Below are positions 19,983 through 28,672 of a DNA stretch of 64,000 nucleotides, piece after piece. Every line of letters begins with the position of its first letter. The stretch's first letter is position 1. Position numbers and translations under genes: made by a program. The notes under the pieces are model-generated. The model saw nothing but the letters and a program-made list of their open reading frames with translations, was not told the origin of the DNA and made no database searches. Source of the DNA: Microlunatus elymi. GTDB lineage: Bacteria > Actinomycetota > Actinomycetes > Propionibacteriales > Propionibacteriaceae. Where the stretch lies: positions 3,782,001-3,846,000 of the forward strand of contig NZ_CP041692.1 in the NCBI RefSeq assembly GCF_007362775.1, in the 5' to 3' direction.

Positions 19983-20011
19983 CCGCCGTCCCCACTCGAC
20001 GGGAACGGCGG
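19983..20011 (-). terminator. Terminator after the DUF1707 gene
   Basis: On the minus strand, CCGCCGTTCCC and GGGGACGGCGG form a hairpin followed by TTTCGTGT, 30 nt after the stop at 20041. The rest of 19857-20040 is presumably the ssrA promoter region. No clear -35/-10 pair was identified. Confidence 0.65.
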
Positions 20012-20040
20012 CTCGTTGCCAGTAACGCTCTGGTCAGCGA

Positions 20041-20649
20041 TTACTTCTCCGGCAGTACGTCGAGCTTGATCACCTTCTTGACCGGGTTCTGCCAGTCGGC
20101 GCCTTGCGCGGCCTTCACACCGCCGACGATGGTCAGGATGAACCAGGCGAGAGTGCCGAGACCGACCAGGAAGTTGATGATCCCCCAGTTCGTCACGGCC
20201 GTCAGGGTGCCGCCGATGATCAGGCCGATCAAGCTGATCAGCTGGAAGTTGAAGGCCTTCGCCGACTCCTTGCGGGCGATGCTGCCCGGCTTCGACACCG
20301 CGTAGCCGATGGCCGGCCCGATGATCATGCCGGTGAACAGCGCACTGAAGTGGGCCAGCGCGCCACCCGGGCTGGGCTCGACCCGGCTGGCCGGGGTACG
20401 CGAGTACGTGCTGGCTGCCGGGTAGTAGTTGGTCGTCGGCGCCGCCGTGGGCACCTCGACCAGGCCGTAGAAGGCGTCGTTGAGTTGCTTGCGGTTCTCC
20501 GCACCCAGGACCTGACCGATCCGGCGGTCGAACTCCTCCTCGGTGATCCGGCCCTCCGCGTACAGGCCCTGCAGGTGCTCCGCGGCACGATCGCGTTGCT
20601 CGGTGGTGACCGGCATACGCAGGGTGGGGTGTTCGTAACTGGCGCTCAT
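20041..20649 (-). CDS. DUF1707 and DUF4870 domain membrane protein
   Basis: A ~202-residue protein. The N-terminal 55 residues match DUF1707, an actinobacterial SHOCT-like domain (RMPVTTEQRDRAAEHLQGLYAEGRITEEEFDRRIGQVLGA). A low-complexity linker leads to three membrane helices resembling DUF4870 (AFNFQLISLIGLIIGGTL...WFILTIVGGVKAAQG). It is located in the membrane with an unknown function. The start at ATG 20649 has an AAGGA site 9 nt upstream. The next upstream gene (FKBP) is divergent. Confidence 0.85.
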   Translation of the reverse strand: MSASYEHPTLRMPVTTEQRDRAAEHLQGLYAEGRITEEEFDRRIGQVLGAENRKQLNDAFYGLVEVPTAAPTTNYYPAASTYSRTPASRVEPSPGGALAHFSALFTGMIIGPAIGYAVSKPGSIARKESAKAFNFQLISLIGLIIGGTLTAVTNWGIINFLVGLGTLAWFILTIVGGVKAAQGADWQNPVKKVIKLDVLPEK

Positions 20650-20760
20650 GGCCGCCATCCTTGTCGACCACCCCAAACCAGACCATCCGGCGCAACCCTC
20701 AGCGATCCCCCGGATCCCGGCAGGACTTGCCCCATACGGGAGGCGTTAGCGTTGTCGCCC

Positions 20761-21132
20761 ATGACCGAGAAACCAGAAGTTGACTTCCCCGAGGGTCCGC
20801 CGCCGGCCGACCTGCAGATCACCGACCTCACCGTCGGCGACGGCGCCGAGGCCACCGCCGGCAGCACCGTACGGGTGCACTACGTCGGCGTCGCGCACAG
20901 CACCGGCGACGAGTTCGACGCCAGCTACAACCGCGGCGAGCCGCTGGAGTTCCCGCTCGGCGCGGGCTACGTGATCGCCGGCTGGGACCAGGGCGTCACC
21001 GGAATGAAGGTCGGCGGCCGCCGGCAGCTGGTCATCCCGCCGCACCTCGGGTACGGCGACCGGGGCGCCGGTGGCGCGATCAAGCCCGGCGAGACCCTGA
21101 TCTTCGTGGTCGATCTCGTCGACGTCCGCTGA
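20761..21132 (+). CDS. FKBP-type peptidyl-prolyl cis-trans isomerase
   Basis: A 123-residue cytoplasmic single-domain FKBP that catalyses proline isomerisation in protein folding. Conserved elements are VRVHYVGVAHSTGDEFDASYNRGEPLEFPLGAGYVIAGWDQGVTGMKVGGRRQL, PPHLGYGDRGAGGAIKPGETLIFVVDL. No signal peptide is visible. The 3' end is followed 7 nt later by a long hairpin that also serves the convergent gene. Confidence 0.95.
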   Translation: MTEKPEVDFPEGPPPADLQITDLTVGDGAEATAGSTVRVHYVGVAHSTGDEFDASYNRGEPLEFPLGAGYVIAGWDQGVTGMKVGGRRQLVIPPHLGYGDRGAGGAIKPGETLIFVVDLVDVR

Positions 21133-21138
21133 CCCCTG

Positions 21139-21192
21139 CCGACTTGTCAGCGTCAGAAGGCGCTACAGCGCGTCCTGAAGCTGACAAGTCGG
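21139..21192. terminator. Bidirectional hairpin, copy 1 of a dispersed family
   Basis: Perfect 13-bp arms CCGACTTGTCAGC (21139-21151) and GCTGACAAGTCGG (21180-21192) enclose a second GC hairpin. It lies between the convergent FKBP and DUF2207 genes. Related hairpins occur near 38769 and 56300. Confidence 0.75.
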
Positions 21193-21197
21193 GGTTG

Positions 21198-23156
21198 TCA
21201 CCAGCTGGAGGCGCCGCCGCCACCGCCGCCACCGCCGGAGAAGCCGCCGCCCGAGAACGAGCTGCCGCCACTGCCGAAGCCGGTGCCACCGCTTCCGCTG
21301 CCGAAGCCGCCGGAGGAACTGGCCGGGGTTGCGGCCGTGGTCAGCGAGCCGGTCAGGTAGCCGACGTTGAACGCGGTGAAGCCGTTGCCGTAGCCGCTGT
21401 ACCAGTACGGTGTCCGGTCCGGCATCCGGCCCATCTCCACCAGCCGCTCGCAGATCCGCTGCCACCGATCGGCCAGATCGAAGGCGATCGCCCAGGGCAG
21501 GTACTTGGAGAAGATGTCCTCGCCCTCCTCGAACCGGAGCTGGTCGGCCTCGGCGGTGGCCAGGTACTGCTTGAAGCCGTCGACGTGGTCGCAGATCGCG
21601 CGACCGTTCGGGGTGCGCTGGCCGCGGCGCAGGATCCGGCTGACCAGGGCGATGGTGAGCACCAGGGACGCCACCGGGATCGCCAGCAGGAAGATCACCG
21701 AGGTGGCGCCGGCGTGGAAGATGAAGATGCCGGCCATCACGGCGAAGGCGAAGACCCCGCCGAACGCGGACCGGCCGGCTGCCTTCGGCACGTTGGTGAA
21801 CCAGCCCAGTTGCGCCACCTCGCTGCGGATGCGCTGCACCATCGTCTTGTGCGCCTCGGTCATGCTGCCCCGGCTGGACAGGTCGGTCCGGGCGCCCGGC
21901 GGGCGACCGCCGAAGATCTCCGTGAGCAGCGCCGTCTGATGCGGCGCAGCCGCCTTGTTCGGATCGAGCAACTCGACCACCGGGCCGTCGCCGTCGGAGT
22001 TGTCGATCTTGATCGCACCGCGTACGGCGAGATCGATCAGGGTGGCGGCGGTGTCCCGGACGTCGACCTGGCCGTCGACCAGAATGCCGGCCTGGGCGAC
22101 CGGAATCGGCGGTGGTGTGAACGCGACCGGGATCTGCAGCCTCGGGTCGCTCTTGCCGACCCGGGCGTCGGCGCCGGCCAGCGGCACGGTGCCCGGCGGC
22201 AGATCGAGATAACGCAGGTCGGTGGATCGTGACTTGGCGATCAGGTAGCCGACGATCGGCATTCCGGCGGTGATCACCAGCAGCACGATGCCGGGAATCA
22301 GTACGCCCGGCGACAGCAGCACCGAGGCGATGCCCGCCTTGCGTTCAAGATCGGGAGTGGCGTCGGCGACGAGTCCGGACTTGATCTTGACGCCGATGGT
22401 GACGCCGTCACCGGCCGGCAGATCCGTCTGCCCGAACACGGCGTCCTGGCCGCTGACATCCTTGCTGGTGCAGGCATTCCTGCTCTGCACCGGCCCGGCG
22501 TAGCAGTTGACTCCCTGGGCGCCACCCGGCACCGACGCGGTGATCTCGAGGTTGTCGATCAACGGGTGCAGCGGTTGGTCGGTGCTGGCGCTGAGCGCAT
22601 CCCAGAAGAGCTCGTCGTAACCCTGGAAGCTGCGCAGCGCACCGCGGACGTCGTAACTGAGGTCGTAGGTCGCGGTGTCGGAGTCGACGGTGTAGTCCGG
22701 GCTGCCGATCTGGTACGTGGTGCTGCGGGTCCGATCGGTCTTGCCGCCGTTGTCGGTCTGCTCGACGTCGGTGTGCACGCCCGGGTCCGGACTGCTCGCG
22801 GTGAAGTTGGTGATCGTGTAGACGATGTCCTTGTCCTGGTTCTCACCGGTGTCCGGCTCACGGGTGACCAACTCGCGCTTGATCCCGTGCCTGCCGGAGT
22901 CCGAGCCGAACCGCCAGACCCACTGCTCCTTCACGTGCAGCACACCCTGGGTGTCCACGGTGTAGTTGATCTTGAGGTTGTCGACCTGATCGGCGGTCGC
23001 CGCCTGTGCCGCGGGCAGGTTCTGCCAGGTCAGCAGCAACGCCCCGGCGCAGGCCAACAGCAGTGCCACGGCCAGCCGGATGATCTTGGTCGGCAAGGGC
23101 GCCGCCACGGTCGCGACCGCGGCTCGACGCCCGTACGGATCGACTCCTGTGCTCAT
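21198..23156 (-). CDS. DUF2207 domain membrane protein
   Basis: A ~652-residue protein. An N-terminal helix (IIRLAVALLLACAGALLLTW) probably acts as a signal anchor. The extracytoplasmic DUF2207 domain follows (LKINYTVDTQGVLHVKEQWVWRFG...HGIKRELV). Then come a membrane helix, a cytoplasmic winged-helix-like region (DTAATLIDLAVRGAIKI), two more helices, and a Gly/Ser-rich tail ending SGGGGGGGGASSW. This architecture is typical of the family. Its biochemical role is unknown. The ATG at 23156 has a GAGGGG site. The frame runs further upstream but without a good start. Confidence 0.88.
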   Translation of the reverse strand: MSTGVDPYGRRAAVATVAAPLPTKIIRLAVALLLACAGALLLTWQNLPAAQAATADQVDNLKINYTVDTQGVLHVKEQWVWRFGSDSGRHGIKRELVTREPDTGENQDKDIVYTITNFTASSPDPGVHTDVEQTDNGGKTDRTRSTTYQIGSPDYTVDSDTATYDLSYDVRGALRSFQGYDELFWDALSASTDQPLHPLIDNLEITASVPGGAQGVNCYAGPVQSRNACTSKDVSGQDAVFGQTDLPAGDGVTIGVKIKSGLVADATPDLERKAGIASVLLSPGVLIPGIVLLVITAGMPIVGYLIAKSRSTDLRYLDLPPGTVPLAGADARVGKSDPRLQIPVAFTPPPIPVAQAGILVDGQVDVRDTAATLIDLAVRGAIKIDNSDGDGPVVELLDPNKAAAPHQTALLTEIFGGRPPGARTDLSSRGSMTEAHKTMVQRIRSEVAQLGWFTNVPKAAGRSAFGGVFAFAVMAGIFIFHAGATSVIFLLAIPVASLVLTIALVSRILRRGQRTPNGRAICDHVDGFKQYLATAEADQLRFEEGEDIFSKYLPWAIAFDLADRWQRICERLVEMGRMPDRTPYWYSGYGNGFTAFNVGYLTGSLTTAATPASSSGGFGSGSGGTGFGSGGSSFSGGGFSGGGGGGGGASSW

Positions 23157-23323
23157 GTTCCCCTCTGATTCGGGCGCCGGACTGACCGTACGCACTCGGC
23201 GACGATCACCGCACCGACCCCATCCGCGCGCACGCCACCGACTCGGTGTCCACAATACGGGGCCGAGGGTTGACCGACCGGCCGGATCAGGCTGCCCGCG
23301 GAGTCAGGCTCGTTGGATCCGTC

Positions 23324-23872
23324 TCAGCCGCGGCCGCGCTTGTTCCGTGCGGCCAGGGCGCGCTGTGCCTCGCGTTCTGCGTCCCGCTTGGCGATGGACT
23401 CGCGCTTGTCGAACTCCCGCTTGCCGGTCGCGATGGCCAACTCGACCTTCGCGTAGCCGTTGCTGAAGTAGATCGCCAGCGGGATCAACGTGGTGCCGGC
23501 CGAGCCCAGGGCCCGGTCGATCTTGGCGATCTCCTTGCGATTCAGCAGCAGCTTGCGGGTCCGCCGTGCGGCGTGGTTTGTCCAGGTGCCGTGGCTGTAC
23601 TCACCGATGTGCGCGGCGCGCAGCCAGACCTCGCCGTCATCCACGGTGGCGAACGCGTCCGCCAGCGAGGCGCGCCCCTCACGCAACGACTTCACCTCAG
23701 TGCCGGCCAGCACCACCCCGGCCTCGAACGTGTCGACGATCGCGTAGTCGTGCCGGGCTCGCCGATTCTGGGCGACCATCAGCTTGTCCCCGCCCTTGGT
23801 GCCCGGTGCGGCCTTGCCGTTCTTCGGCTTCTCCCCGGCTCCCGTCGGGATCGCCTTGCTGCTCTTGGCCAT
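23324..23872 (-). CDS. smpB: SmpB, SsrA-binding protein
   Basis: SmpB binds tmRNA and places it in the A site of stalled ribosomes. The 182-residue protein has an extra basic N-terminus of ~30 residues. The OB-fold core follows with [73 protein letters not shown] and [31 protein letters not shown]. It ends in a basic C-terminal tail. The ATG at 23872 follows AAGGATGGAG. Its partner ssrA lies downstream on the same strand, separated by three unrelated genes. Confidence 0.97.
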   Translation of the reverse strand: MAKSSKAIPTGAGEKPKNGKAAPGTKGGDKLMVAQNRRARHDYAIVDTFEAGVVLAGTEVKSLREGRASLADAFATVDDGEVWLRAAHIGEYSHGTWTNHAARRTRKLLLNRKEIAKIDRALGSAGTTLIPLAIYFSNGYAKVELAIATGKREFDKRESIAKRDAEREAQRALAARNKRGRG

Positions 23873-24151
23873 TGCTCCATCCTTCTGCGTCCGGTCGATC
23901 GATGTGTGTCGGTACGCAATTCGAGCCGAAACCTTAGCCCGTACGGCGCGGATACCCAACGGCATTGCTGTTCTGCTCAATCGTCGCCACCGGGTCTCAC
24001 CCGGGTCACGATCATCACCGTCGGCACGCCGTTGAATCAAGATCAACAACCGGCCTGGTCCATCGGATGCGAACCGCCCCGCAAGCGGTCGATGCTGGCG
24101 AGCGCCGGATGCAGACAGCGTCCAGGAAAACCCCACGAGAAGGGTCTCGTT

Positions 24152-24892
24152 ATGAATCAGCTCTCCCCGACTGTCCGACGGGCCGGCGCATTGGGCCTGG
24201 CTGCCGCCTCGGCAGCACTGATCGTCAGCGGAGCGTCGGCACTCACCGCATCAGCCGCGCCGTCGTCGGCTTCGACGTCGTCGGTGTGCGGGACGATCAA
24301 GCACTGCAAGGTCGTCAAACACGTCGACGTCGACGGTGATCATCGCAAGGACACGGTCGCGATCGTGCCGAAGAAACTCCACCAGGGCAGTCCGACCGAG
24401 GTGACGGTGCGGGTGAAACTGGCGAGCGGCAAGCTCGTCAAGACCACGGTGAAGAACCTGAGCGGTCCCGGTGGCGACTATCTGTTTCGCGGTGCGGCCC
24501 GGCTGGACGGACACCGCGGCGCCGAGTTGTTCATCTCCCATCTGGTCGGCGCCCACGGCGTCTCCTACCGGGTGCTGACCTATCGGCACGGAGCTCTGCA
24601 GACCCTGCTACCGCCCAAGGCCGATGCCGGAATCACCAGCAGGGACTGGTTCACCGACTCAGCGTTGAACTTCGAGACCGGCGTGTTCCGATCCAGGCAC
24701 CCAGGTCAGCCGGCCAAGATCAAGATCAAGAACGCCGCCTACTCCGAGAAAGCGAAGCGGATGCAGGGAGAGGTGGTCAGCTACCGCTGGCAGAACGGCG
24801 GCTGGCACCACCTCTCGACCGTGAAGAGGAGCTGGGCGCAGGAACACTCGGACTTCGGCGGCTGGCACCTGAGCGGTCTGCACGGCGTGTGA
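24152..24892 (+). CDS. Secreted protein of unknown function
   Basis: A 246-residue protein with a clear Sec signal peptide ([27 protein letters not shown] then AP). The mature part begins with [29 protein letters not shown]. The DVDGDHRKD stretch resembles a calcium-binding FG-GAP/dockerin-like loop. Repeated beta-rich segments and a hydrophilic C-terminus ([18 protein letters not shown]) follow. I do not recognise a family beyond similarity in style to actinobacterial exported proteins. It is convergent with trpS 37 nt away. Confidence 0.8.
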   Translation: MNQLSPTVRRAGALGLAAASAALIVSGASALTASAAPSSASTSSVCGTIKHCKVVKHVDVDGDHRKDTVAIVPKKLHQGSPTEVTVRVKLASGKLVKTTVKNLSGPGGDYLFRGAARLDGHRGAELFISHLVGAHGVSYRVLTYRHGALQTLLPPKADAGITSRDWFTDSALNFETGVFRSRHPGQPAKIKIKNAAYSEKAKRMQGEVVSYRWQNGGWHHLSTVKRSWAQEHSDFGGWHLSGLHGV

Positions 24893-24929
24893 CCGAGCAC
24901 CCGGCAACGATGATCATGATCGGAATCCG

Positions 24930-25955
24930 TCAGCCCAGGCCGATGGCATCGCGTGCCGCGGCCAGGGTCGGCGCGGCAGCCGCTCGAGCCTGCTCGGCAC
25001 CCCGGGCGAAGATCATCCGTACCTCGGCCGGGTCGATCTCGGCGTACCGCGTGCGGATCGGCTCGATGATCGCGATCACCGCGTCGGCAACCGTATTCTT
25101 CAACGTACCGAAGGAAGTATGGCTGTTGATCAACTCCTGCACGGTCAGCCCGGAGGTCGCGGCACCGAGATCGAGCAGGTTGGCCAGCCCCGGGCGTTCG
25201 TCGGGGCGGTAGCTGATCCCGGGCTCGGAGTCGGTGACGGCCCGTTTGATCTTGCGCCGGATCGTCTCCGGAGAGTCGAGCAGGTAGATCACCCCGGCCG
25301 GATTCGTACTCGACTTGCTCATCTTGACCGCGGGGTCCTGCAGATCCTTCAGCCGCGCGGCGATCTTCGGGTTGATCACCTCCGGTACGGTGAAGACGTC
25401 GCCGTCGGAGCCGGGATAGTCCCGGTTGAAGCGCTGAGCAAGATCACGAGCGAGCTCGACGTGCTGGGTCTGATCATCGCCCACCGGGATCTTCTCGGCC
25501 TGGTAGAGCAGGATGTCGGCGGCCATCAGCACCGGATAGCTGAGCAGCGACATCCGAGTGTCCGGGCGACCGCGCCCCTTCTCCTTGTACTGGATCATCC
25601 GGCCGAGCTCGCCGACTCGGGCCACGCACTCCAGCAGATAGTGCAGCCCGGTGTGCTCTGGGACCGCGCTCTGCCGGAAGATCACCTGCCGATCCGGATC
25701 CAGCCCGACGGCGATCATCAGCCGGCTGAACTCCGCGATCCGCGCACGCAGCAGGTCCGGTCGATGGGTCGTGGTCATCGCATGCAGATCGGAGATGCCG
25801 AAGAAGCAGCGGCCGGTTGCTTCCCGCATCGGGCGCAGCGCGCCGAGGTAGTTGCCGACGGTCAACCGGCCGCTCGGCGTGAGCAGGCTCAGTTGGACGC
25901 CGTCGCCTCCTGCCGGATCGAGGTCGGCCGAGCGTTCGGCGAGATCGAGACTCAT
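24930..25955 (-). CDS. trpS: Tryptophanyl-tRNA synthetase, attenuator-controlled
   Basis: TrpS charges tRNA-Trp with tryptophan. The 341-residue protein is a class I synthetase with LLTPSGRLTVGNYLGAL (HIGH region, residues ~24-40), DLHAMTTTHRP, the DDQTQHVELARDLAQRFN pattern, and VKMSKSSTNPAG (KMSKS at 211-215). The ATG follows AGGAGA. The leader 26103-26003 carries a Trp-Trp leader peptide and attenuator, so expression should rise when charged tRNA-Trp is scarce. Auxiliary, antibiotic-resistant TrpRS genes of Streptomyces are regulated this way. Whether this is the only TrpRS or an auxiliary copy cannot be decided from the window. Confidence 0.96.
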   Translation of the reverse strand: MSLDLAERSADLDPAGGDGVQLSLLTPSGRLTVGNYLGALRPMREATGRCFFGISDLHAMTTTHRPDLLRARIAEFSRLMIAVGLDPDRQVIFRQSAVPEHTGLHYLLECVARVGELGRMIQYKEKGRGRPDTRMSLLSYPVLMAADILLYQAEKIPVGDDQTQHVELARDLAQRFNRDYPGSDGDVFTVPEVINPKIAARLKDLQDPAVKMSKSSTNPAGVIYLLDSPETIRRKIKRAVTDSEPGISYRPDERPGLANLLDLGAATSGLTVQELINSHTSFGTLKNTVADAVIAIIEPIRTRYAEIDPAEVRMIFARGAEQARAAAAPTLAAARDAIGLG

Positions 25956-26002
25956 GATCGTTCTCCTGGGTCGAGAGCCCCGGCCGAGAAGCTGCCGACA
26001 TG

Positions 26003-26034
26003 CGAACAGCCGCCCTGGTCGGGGCGGCTGTTCG
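26003..26034 (-). terminator. Terminator stem (3:4) of the trpS attenuator
   Basis: Perfect 13-bp arms CGAACAGCCGCCC and GGGCGGCTGTTCG form a hairpin between the leader peptide and trpS. No U-tract follows, which is common for actinobacterial terminators. Its first arm can pair instead with GGGCGGC just after the leader stop codon, giving an antiterminator. Confidence 0.8.
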
Positions 26035-26046
26035 GATGGTGTTCCG

Positions 26047-26096
26047 GGTACGTGTCGACAGGCCGCCCTAGGCGGCCCACCAGCAACACGTACGCG
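26047..26096 (-). promoter_or_regulatory. Leader stem (1:2) of the trpS attenuator
   Basis: The RNA GTACGTGT in leader codons 4-6 pairs with ACACGTAC downstream, and GGCCGCC pairs with GGCGGCC across the TAG stop. Together they form a long interrupted hairpin enclosing the two Trp codons. A ribosome halted at those codons would open it and free the 3' arm. Confidence 0.78.
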
Positions 26097-26103
26097 AAGT
26101 CAT
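26068..26103 (-). CDS. trpS leader peptide MTSRTCCWWAA
   Basis: A tiny reading frame of 11 codons plus TAG encodes MTSRTCCWWAA, with tandem Trp codons (82-77 of 26000) preceded by two Cys codons. It is placed exactly before alternative hairpins and 113 nt upstream of the trpS ATG. This is the classic arrangement of ribosome-mediated transcription attenuation. No strong Shine-Dalgarno lies directly upstream (GGTGGAG is ~14 nt away), so initiation may be leaderless or weak. Confidence 0.85.
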   Translation of the reverse strand: MTSRTCCWWAA

Positions 26104-26125
26104 GGCAGGGATGCTACTCCACCGG

Positions 26126-26392
26126 TTATCGGGCGGAGAACCGGAATACCGAGGTCGAGTCGAAGGACTGTCCCGGTCGCAGCACGGTGCTCGGGTAGCT
26201 CGGATGGTTGGGCGAGTCCGGGAAATGCTGGGTCTCCAGGGTGACCGCATCGCCTTGCCGGTAGACCTTTCCGCTGATGCCCTTGATCGTCGCGTCCAGA
26301 TAGTTGCTGGTGTAGACCTGCACTCCGGGCTGATCGGTGAAGCAGTCGACTGTCCGGCCGGACCCCGGATGGAAGACCCTGGCCGCGAAGCT
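26126..26392 (-). pseudogene. Aldose 1-epimerase (galactose mutarotase) C-terminal remnant
   Basis: About 85 codons match the C-terminal end of GalM-type epimerases: AARVFHPGSGRTVDCFTDQPGVQVYTSNYLD, GKVYRQGDAVTLETQHFPDSPNHPSYPSTVLRPGQSFDSTSVFRF. The catalytic Glu of the family lies in this region (TDQPGVQVYT to LETQHFPDSP), but the N-terminal ~270 residues are absent. Upstream sequence in the same frame (to ~26690) has no family resemblance. The fragment ends 22 nt before the trpS leader peptide. Confidence 0.75.
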
Positions 26393-26854
26393 CGGCGGTG
26401 CGCCGGCCCTGCGGTTGAGGATGGCACCGGTGGCCCGCAGCAGATCCCGGCGAGGTATGTCGTGCGGTCGGTTCTGTTCCGGCCGGCGGTCGGTGGATAG
26501 TTCGCGAACTGAGCTGTCGCGACCGGGCAGGCGTGAATTCATGAAGCGCTCCTTGCTCGCCGACCACAATGTCGGCGGCGACGGAATTGTTGACGGGCAT
26601 CGGCGAATCGGCGCCGGTGTCCCACGCATGGCAGCTTTTCGGAAGTTGCACCTCGGCCACGAAACGCCACAAGGGCCCACGAAACGCCACAAGAGCCTGG
26701 GCGGTGCCGGCGGAGATCATGGCCGGCCACCTCTTACGGAAGTCTGGACGCGGCGACGAAAGGCGAGCAGACTACCGGCGGCGACGATGGTTCCGGTCGA
26801 GTCGCTGAATCGGTCCTCGGGGGGCACCGACACCTTCAATGGAGAGGATGTTCC
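26393..26854. other. Intergenic region with a short tandem repeat
   Basis: No gene is supported here. A 20-bp unit, CCACGAAACGCCACAAGGGC, is present twice in tandem at 26657-26696 (one difference). The region separates the galM remnant from the GH43 gene and should contain the latter's promoter, but no convincing -35/-10 pair was seen. Confidence 0.5.
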
Positions 26855-28672
26855 ATGAAACCCCGTAGGTTGCCTGCGGCACTGGTCGCTGCCCTGACGT
26901 TGGCCGCGAGCCTGCTGATCGGGACCGGCCAACCGGCGTCGGCCAACCCGGCGGGCGGCGGCCGGCCGACCCCGGCCGCGTACACGAATCCGATGCAGCT
27001 CGACCTGCCCGGCGGTTTCACCGCGGCCAGCTGTGCCGATCCGGATGTGATCCGCGACGGCCGCACCTGGTATCTCTACTGCACGACCGACCGTGCCAGC
27101 GATGACACGAACGCCCCGGACATCGGACTCATCCCGATCTACCGCTCCACCGATCTGGAGCATTGGACCTACGTCACTGCAGCGCTGCCGGCGATACCTT
27201 CGTACGCGGCGGCGGGCGCCGGCATGTGGGCTCCCGACATCAACTACGTCGACGGCCGGTATCGGCTCTATTTCGCCGTCTCCGACACCAACCTGCCCGG
27301 TGGCGGTTCGGCCGTCGGCGTGGCCACCGCGGACTCGCCGACCGGCCCCTTCACCGTGTCACAACAACCCGTTGTGGCCCCGTCCGACATCCCCGGCAAC
27401 CCCGGTTCGAAGCGGTCGACGATCGACCCGGAGCTGGTTCGTGATCATGGTCGCAGTTACTTGTTCTACGGGGGTTTCGGCGGCGGACTGAGTTCGCGCG
27501 TCCTCAGTGCCGACGGGTTGAGCACCGACCCGTCGAGCCAGCAGCAGATCGCCATCGACAATCGGTACGAGGGTGCCAAGGTCGTTCGGCACGGCGGCTG
27601 GTGGTATCTGATGGCCTCGTCCACCAACTGCTGCAACGGCCCACTGACCGGCTACACGGTGTTCGCTGCCCGATCGAAGAACGTGCTCGGGCCCTACCTG
27701 GATCGACACGGTCGCTCGGTGCTGGACAGCCAGGTCGGCGGCACGGTGGTGGTCGCGCAGAACGGCAACCGCTGGGTCGGCGTCGGTCACAACACCATGA
27801 TCACCGACTTCGCCGGTCAGGACTGGATGATCTATCACGGCATCGATCGCAACGATCCGTACTACCGAGGGGCGCCCGGCTACACCAAACGGCCCGGGCT
27901 GATCGACCCGGTCGACTGGATCGGCGGCTGGCCCGAGGTCAACGCCGGCGCCGGGCCGTCCGACACCCTGCACGCCGGGCCGGTCGCCCAGCCCGGTGAA
28001 CGCGCCACCTATCACGCCCGCCCGGTGCGTGACGTACGACCGGGGCGTCCGATCGGCTCGCTGTCGGACGAATTCAACAGCACCTCGCTGGGCTCGCAAT
28101 GGAGCTGGATCCGACAGCCGGATCCGTCCAGCTATGCGCTGCGGAACGGCAAGCTGATCTGGGACACCCAATCCGGTGATCTTCATCCGCCGACGGACAA
28201 CCTGCCGGCAGTACTGACCGAGCCGGCGCCGGCAGGTCCGTACGTGGTGGAGACGAAGGTGGCGATGTCGTGGCCGGCATCGGGCTGCTGTCAGAACTAC
28301 GTCCAGGGCGGCCTGGTGATCTACAACGACGACGGCAACTACATCAAACTGGCGTCGGTGTCGATCTGGAACACCCGGCAGACCGAGATCGGCAAGAACG
28401 TCTACCCGCAGCCGTCCGGCTACCCGAACTACGGCAACGGGGTGATCGGCCCGGTGGGCAGGACCTACACCTATTTGCGCCTGGTACGTGGCACGGCCGG
28501 GGACCTGGACACGTACACCGGTTACAGCAGCCCGGACGGCCTGCACTGGGACAAGGGTGCAACCTGGACCCAGCAGCGATCGGACGACACCAAGATCGGC
28601 CTGGTGTCGATGGCCGGTGCCGGTTTCACCAGCACCTTCGACTACGTCCGGGTGAGCCGGCCGAGCGGGTAA
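26855..28672 (+). CDS. Secreted glycoside hydrolase family 43 protein
   Basis: A 605-residue exported enzyme likely to attack arabinan, arabinoxylan or pectin side chains. A signal peptide (ALVAALTLAASLLIGTGQPASA) precedes a five-bladed propeller. The GH43 residues are visible: Asp in CADPDVI (~62), Asp in TIDPELV (~191) and Glu in RYEGAKVV (~239). The C-terminal ~200 residues (LSDEFNSTSLGSQWSWIRQPDPSSY...GLVIYNDDGNYIKL) are a concanavalin-like beta-sandwich as in beta-xylosidase C-terminal or DUF1349 domains. A GGAGAGG site precedes the ATG. The last 31 bases overlap the convergent SDR gene. Confidence 0.92.
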   Translation: MKPRRLPAALVAALTLAASLLIGTGQPASANPAGGGRPTPAAYTNPMQLDLPGGFTAASCADPDVIRDGRTWYLYCTTDRASDDTNAPDIGLIPIYRSTDLEHWTYVTAALPAIPSYAAAGAGMWAPDINYVDGRYRLYFAVSDTNLPGGGSAVGVATADSPTGPFTVSQQPVVAPSDIPGNPGSKRSTIDPELVRDHGRSYLFYGGFGGGLSSRVLSADGLSTDPSSQQQIAIDNRYEGAKVVRHGGWWYLMASSTNCCNGPLTGYTVFAARSKNVLGPYLDRHGRSVLDSQVGGTVVVAQNGNRWVGVGHNTMITDFAGQDWMIYHGIDRNDPYYRGAPGYTKRPGLIDPVDWIGGWPEVNAGAGPSDTLHAGPVAQPGERATYHARPVRDVRPGRPIGSLSDEFNSTSLGSQWSWIRQPDPSSYALRNGKLIWDTQSGDLHPPTDNLPAVLTEPAPAGPYVVETKVAMSWPASGCCQNYVQGGLVIYNDDGNYIKLASVSIWNTRQTEIGKNVYPQPSGYPNYGNGVIGPVGRTYTYLRLVRGTAGDLDTYTGYSSPDGLHWDKGATWTQQRSDDTKIGLVSMAGAGFTSTFDYVRVSRPSG

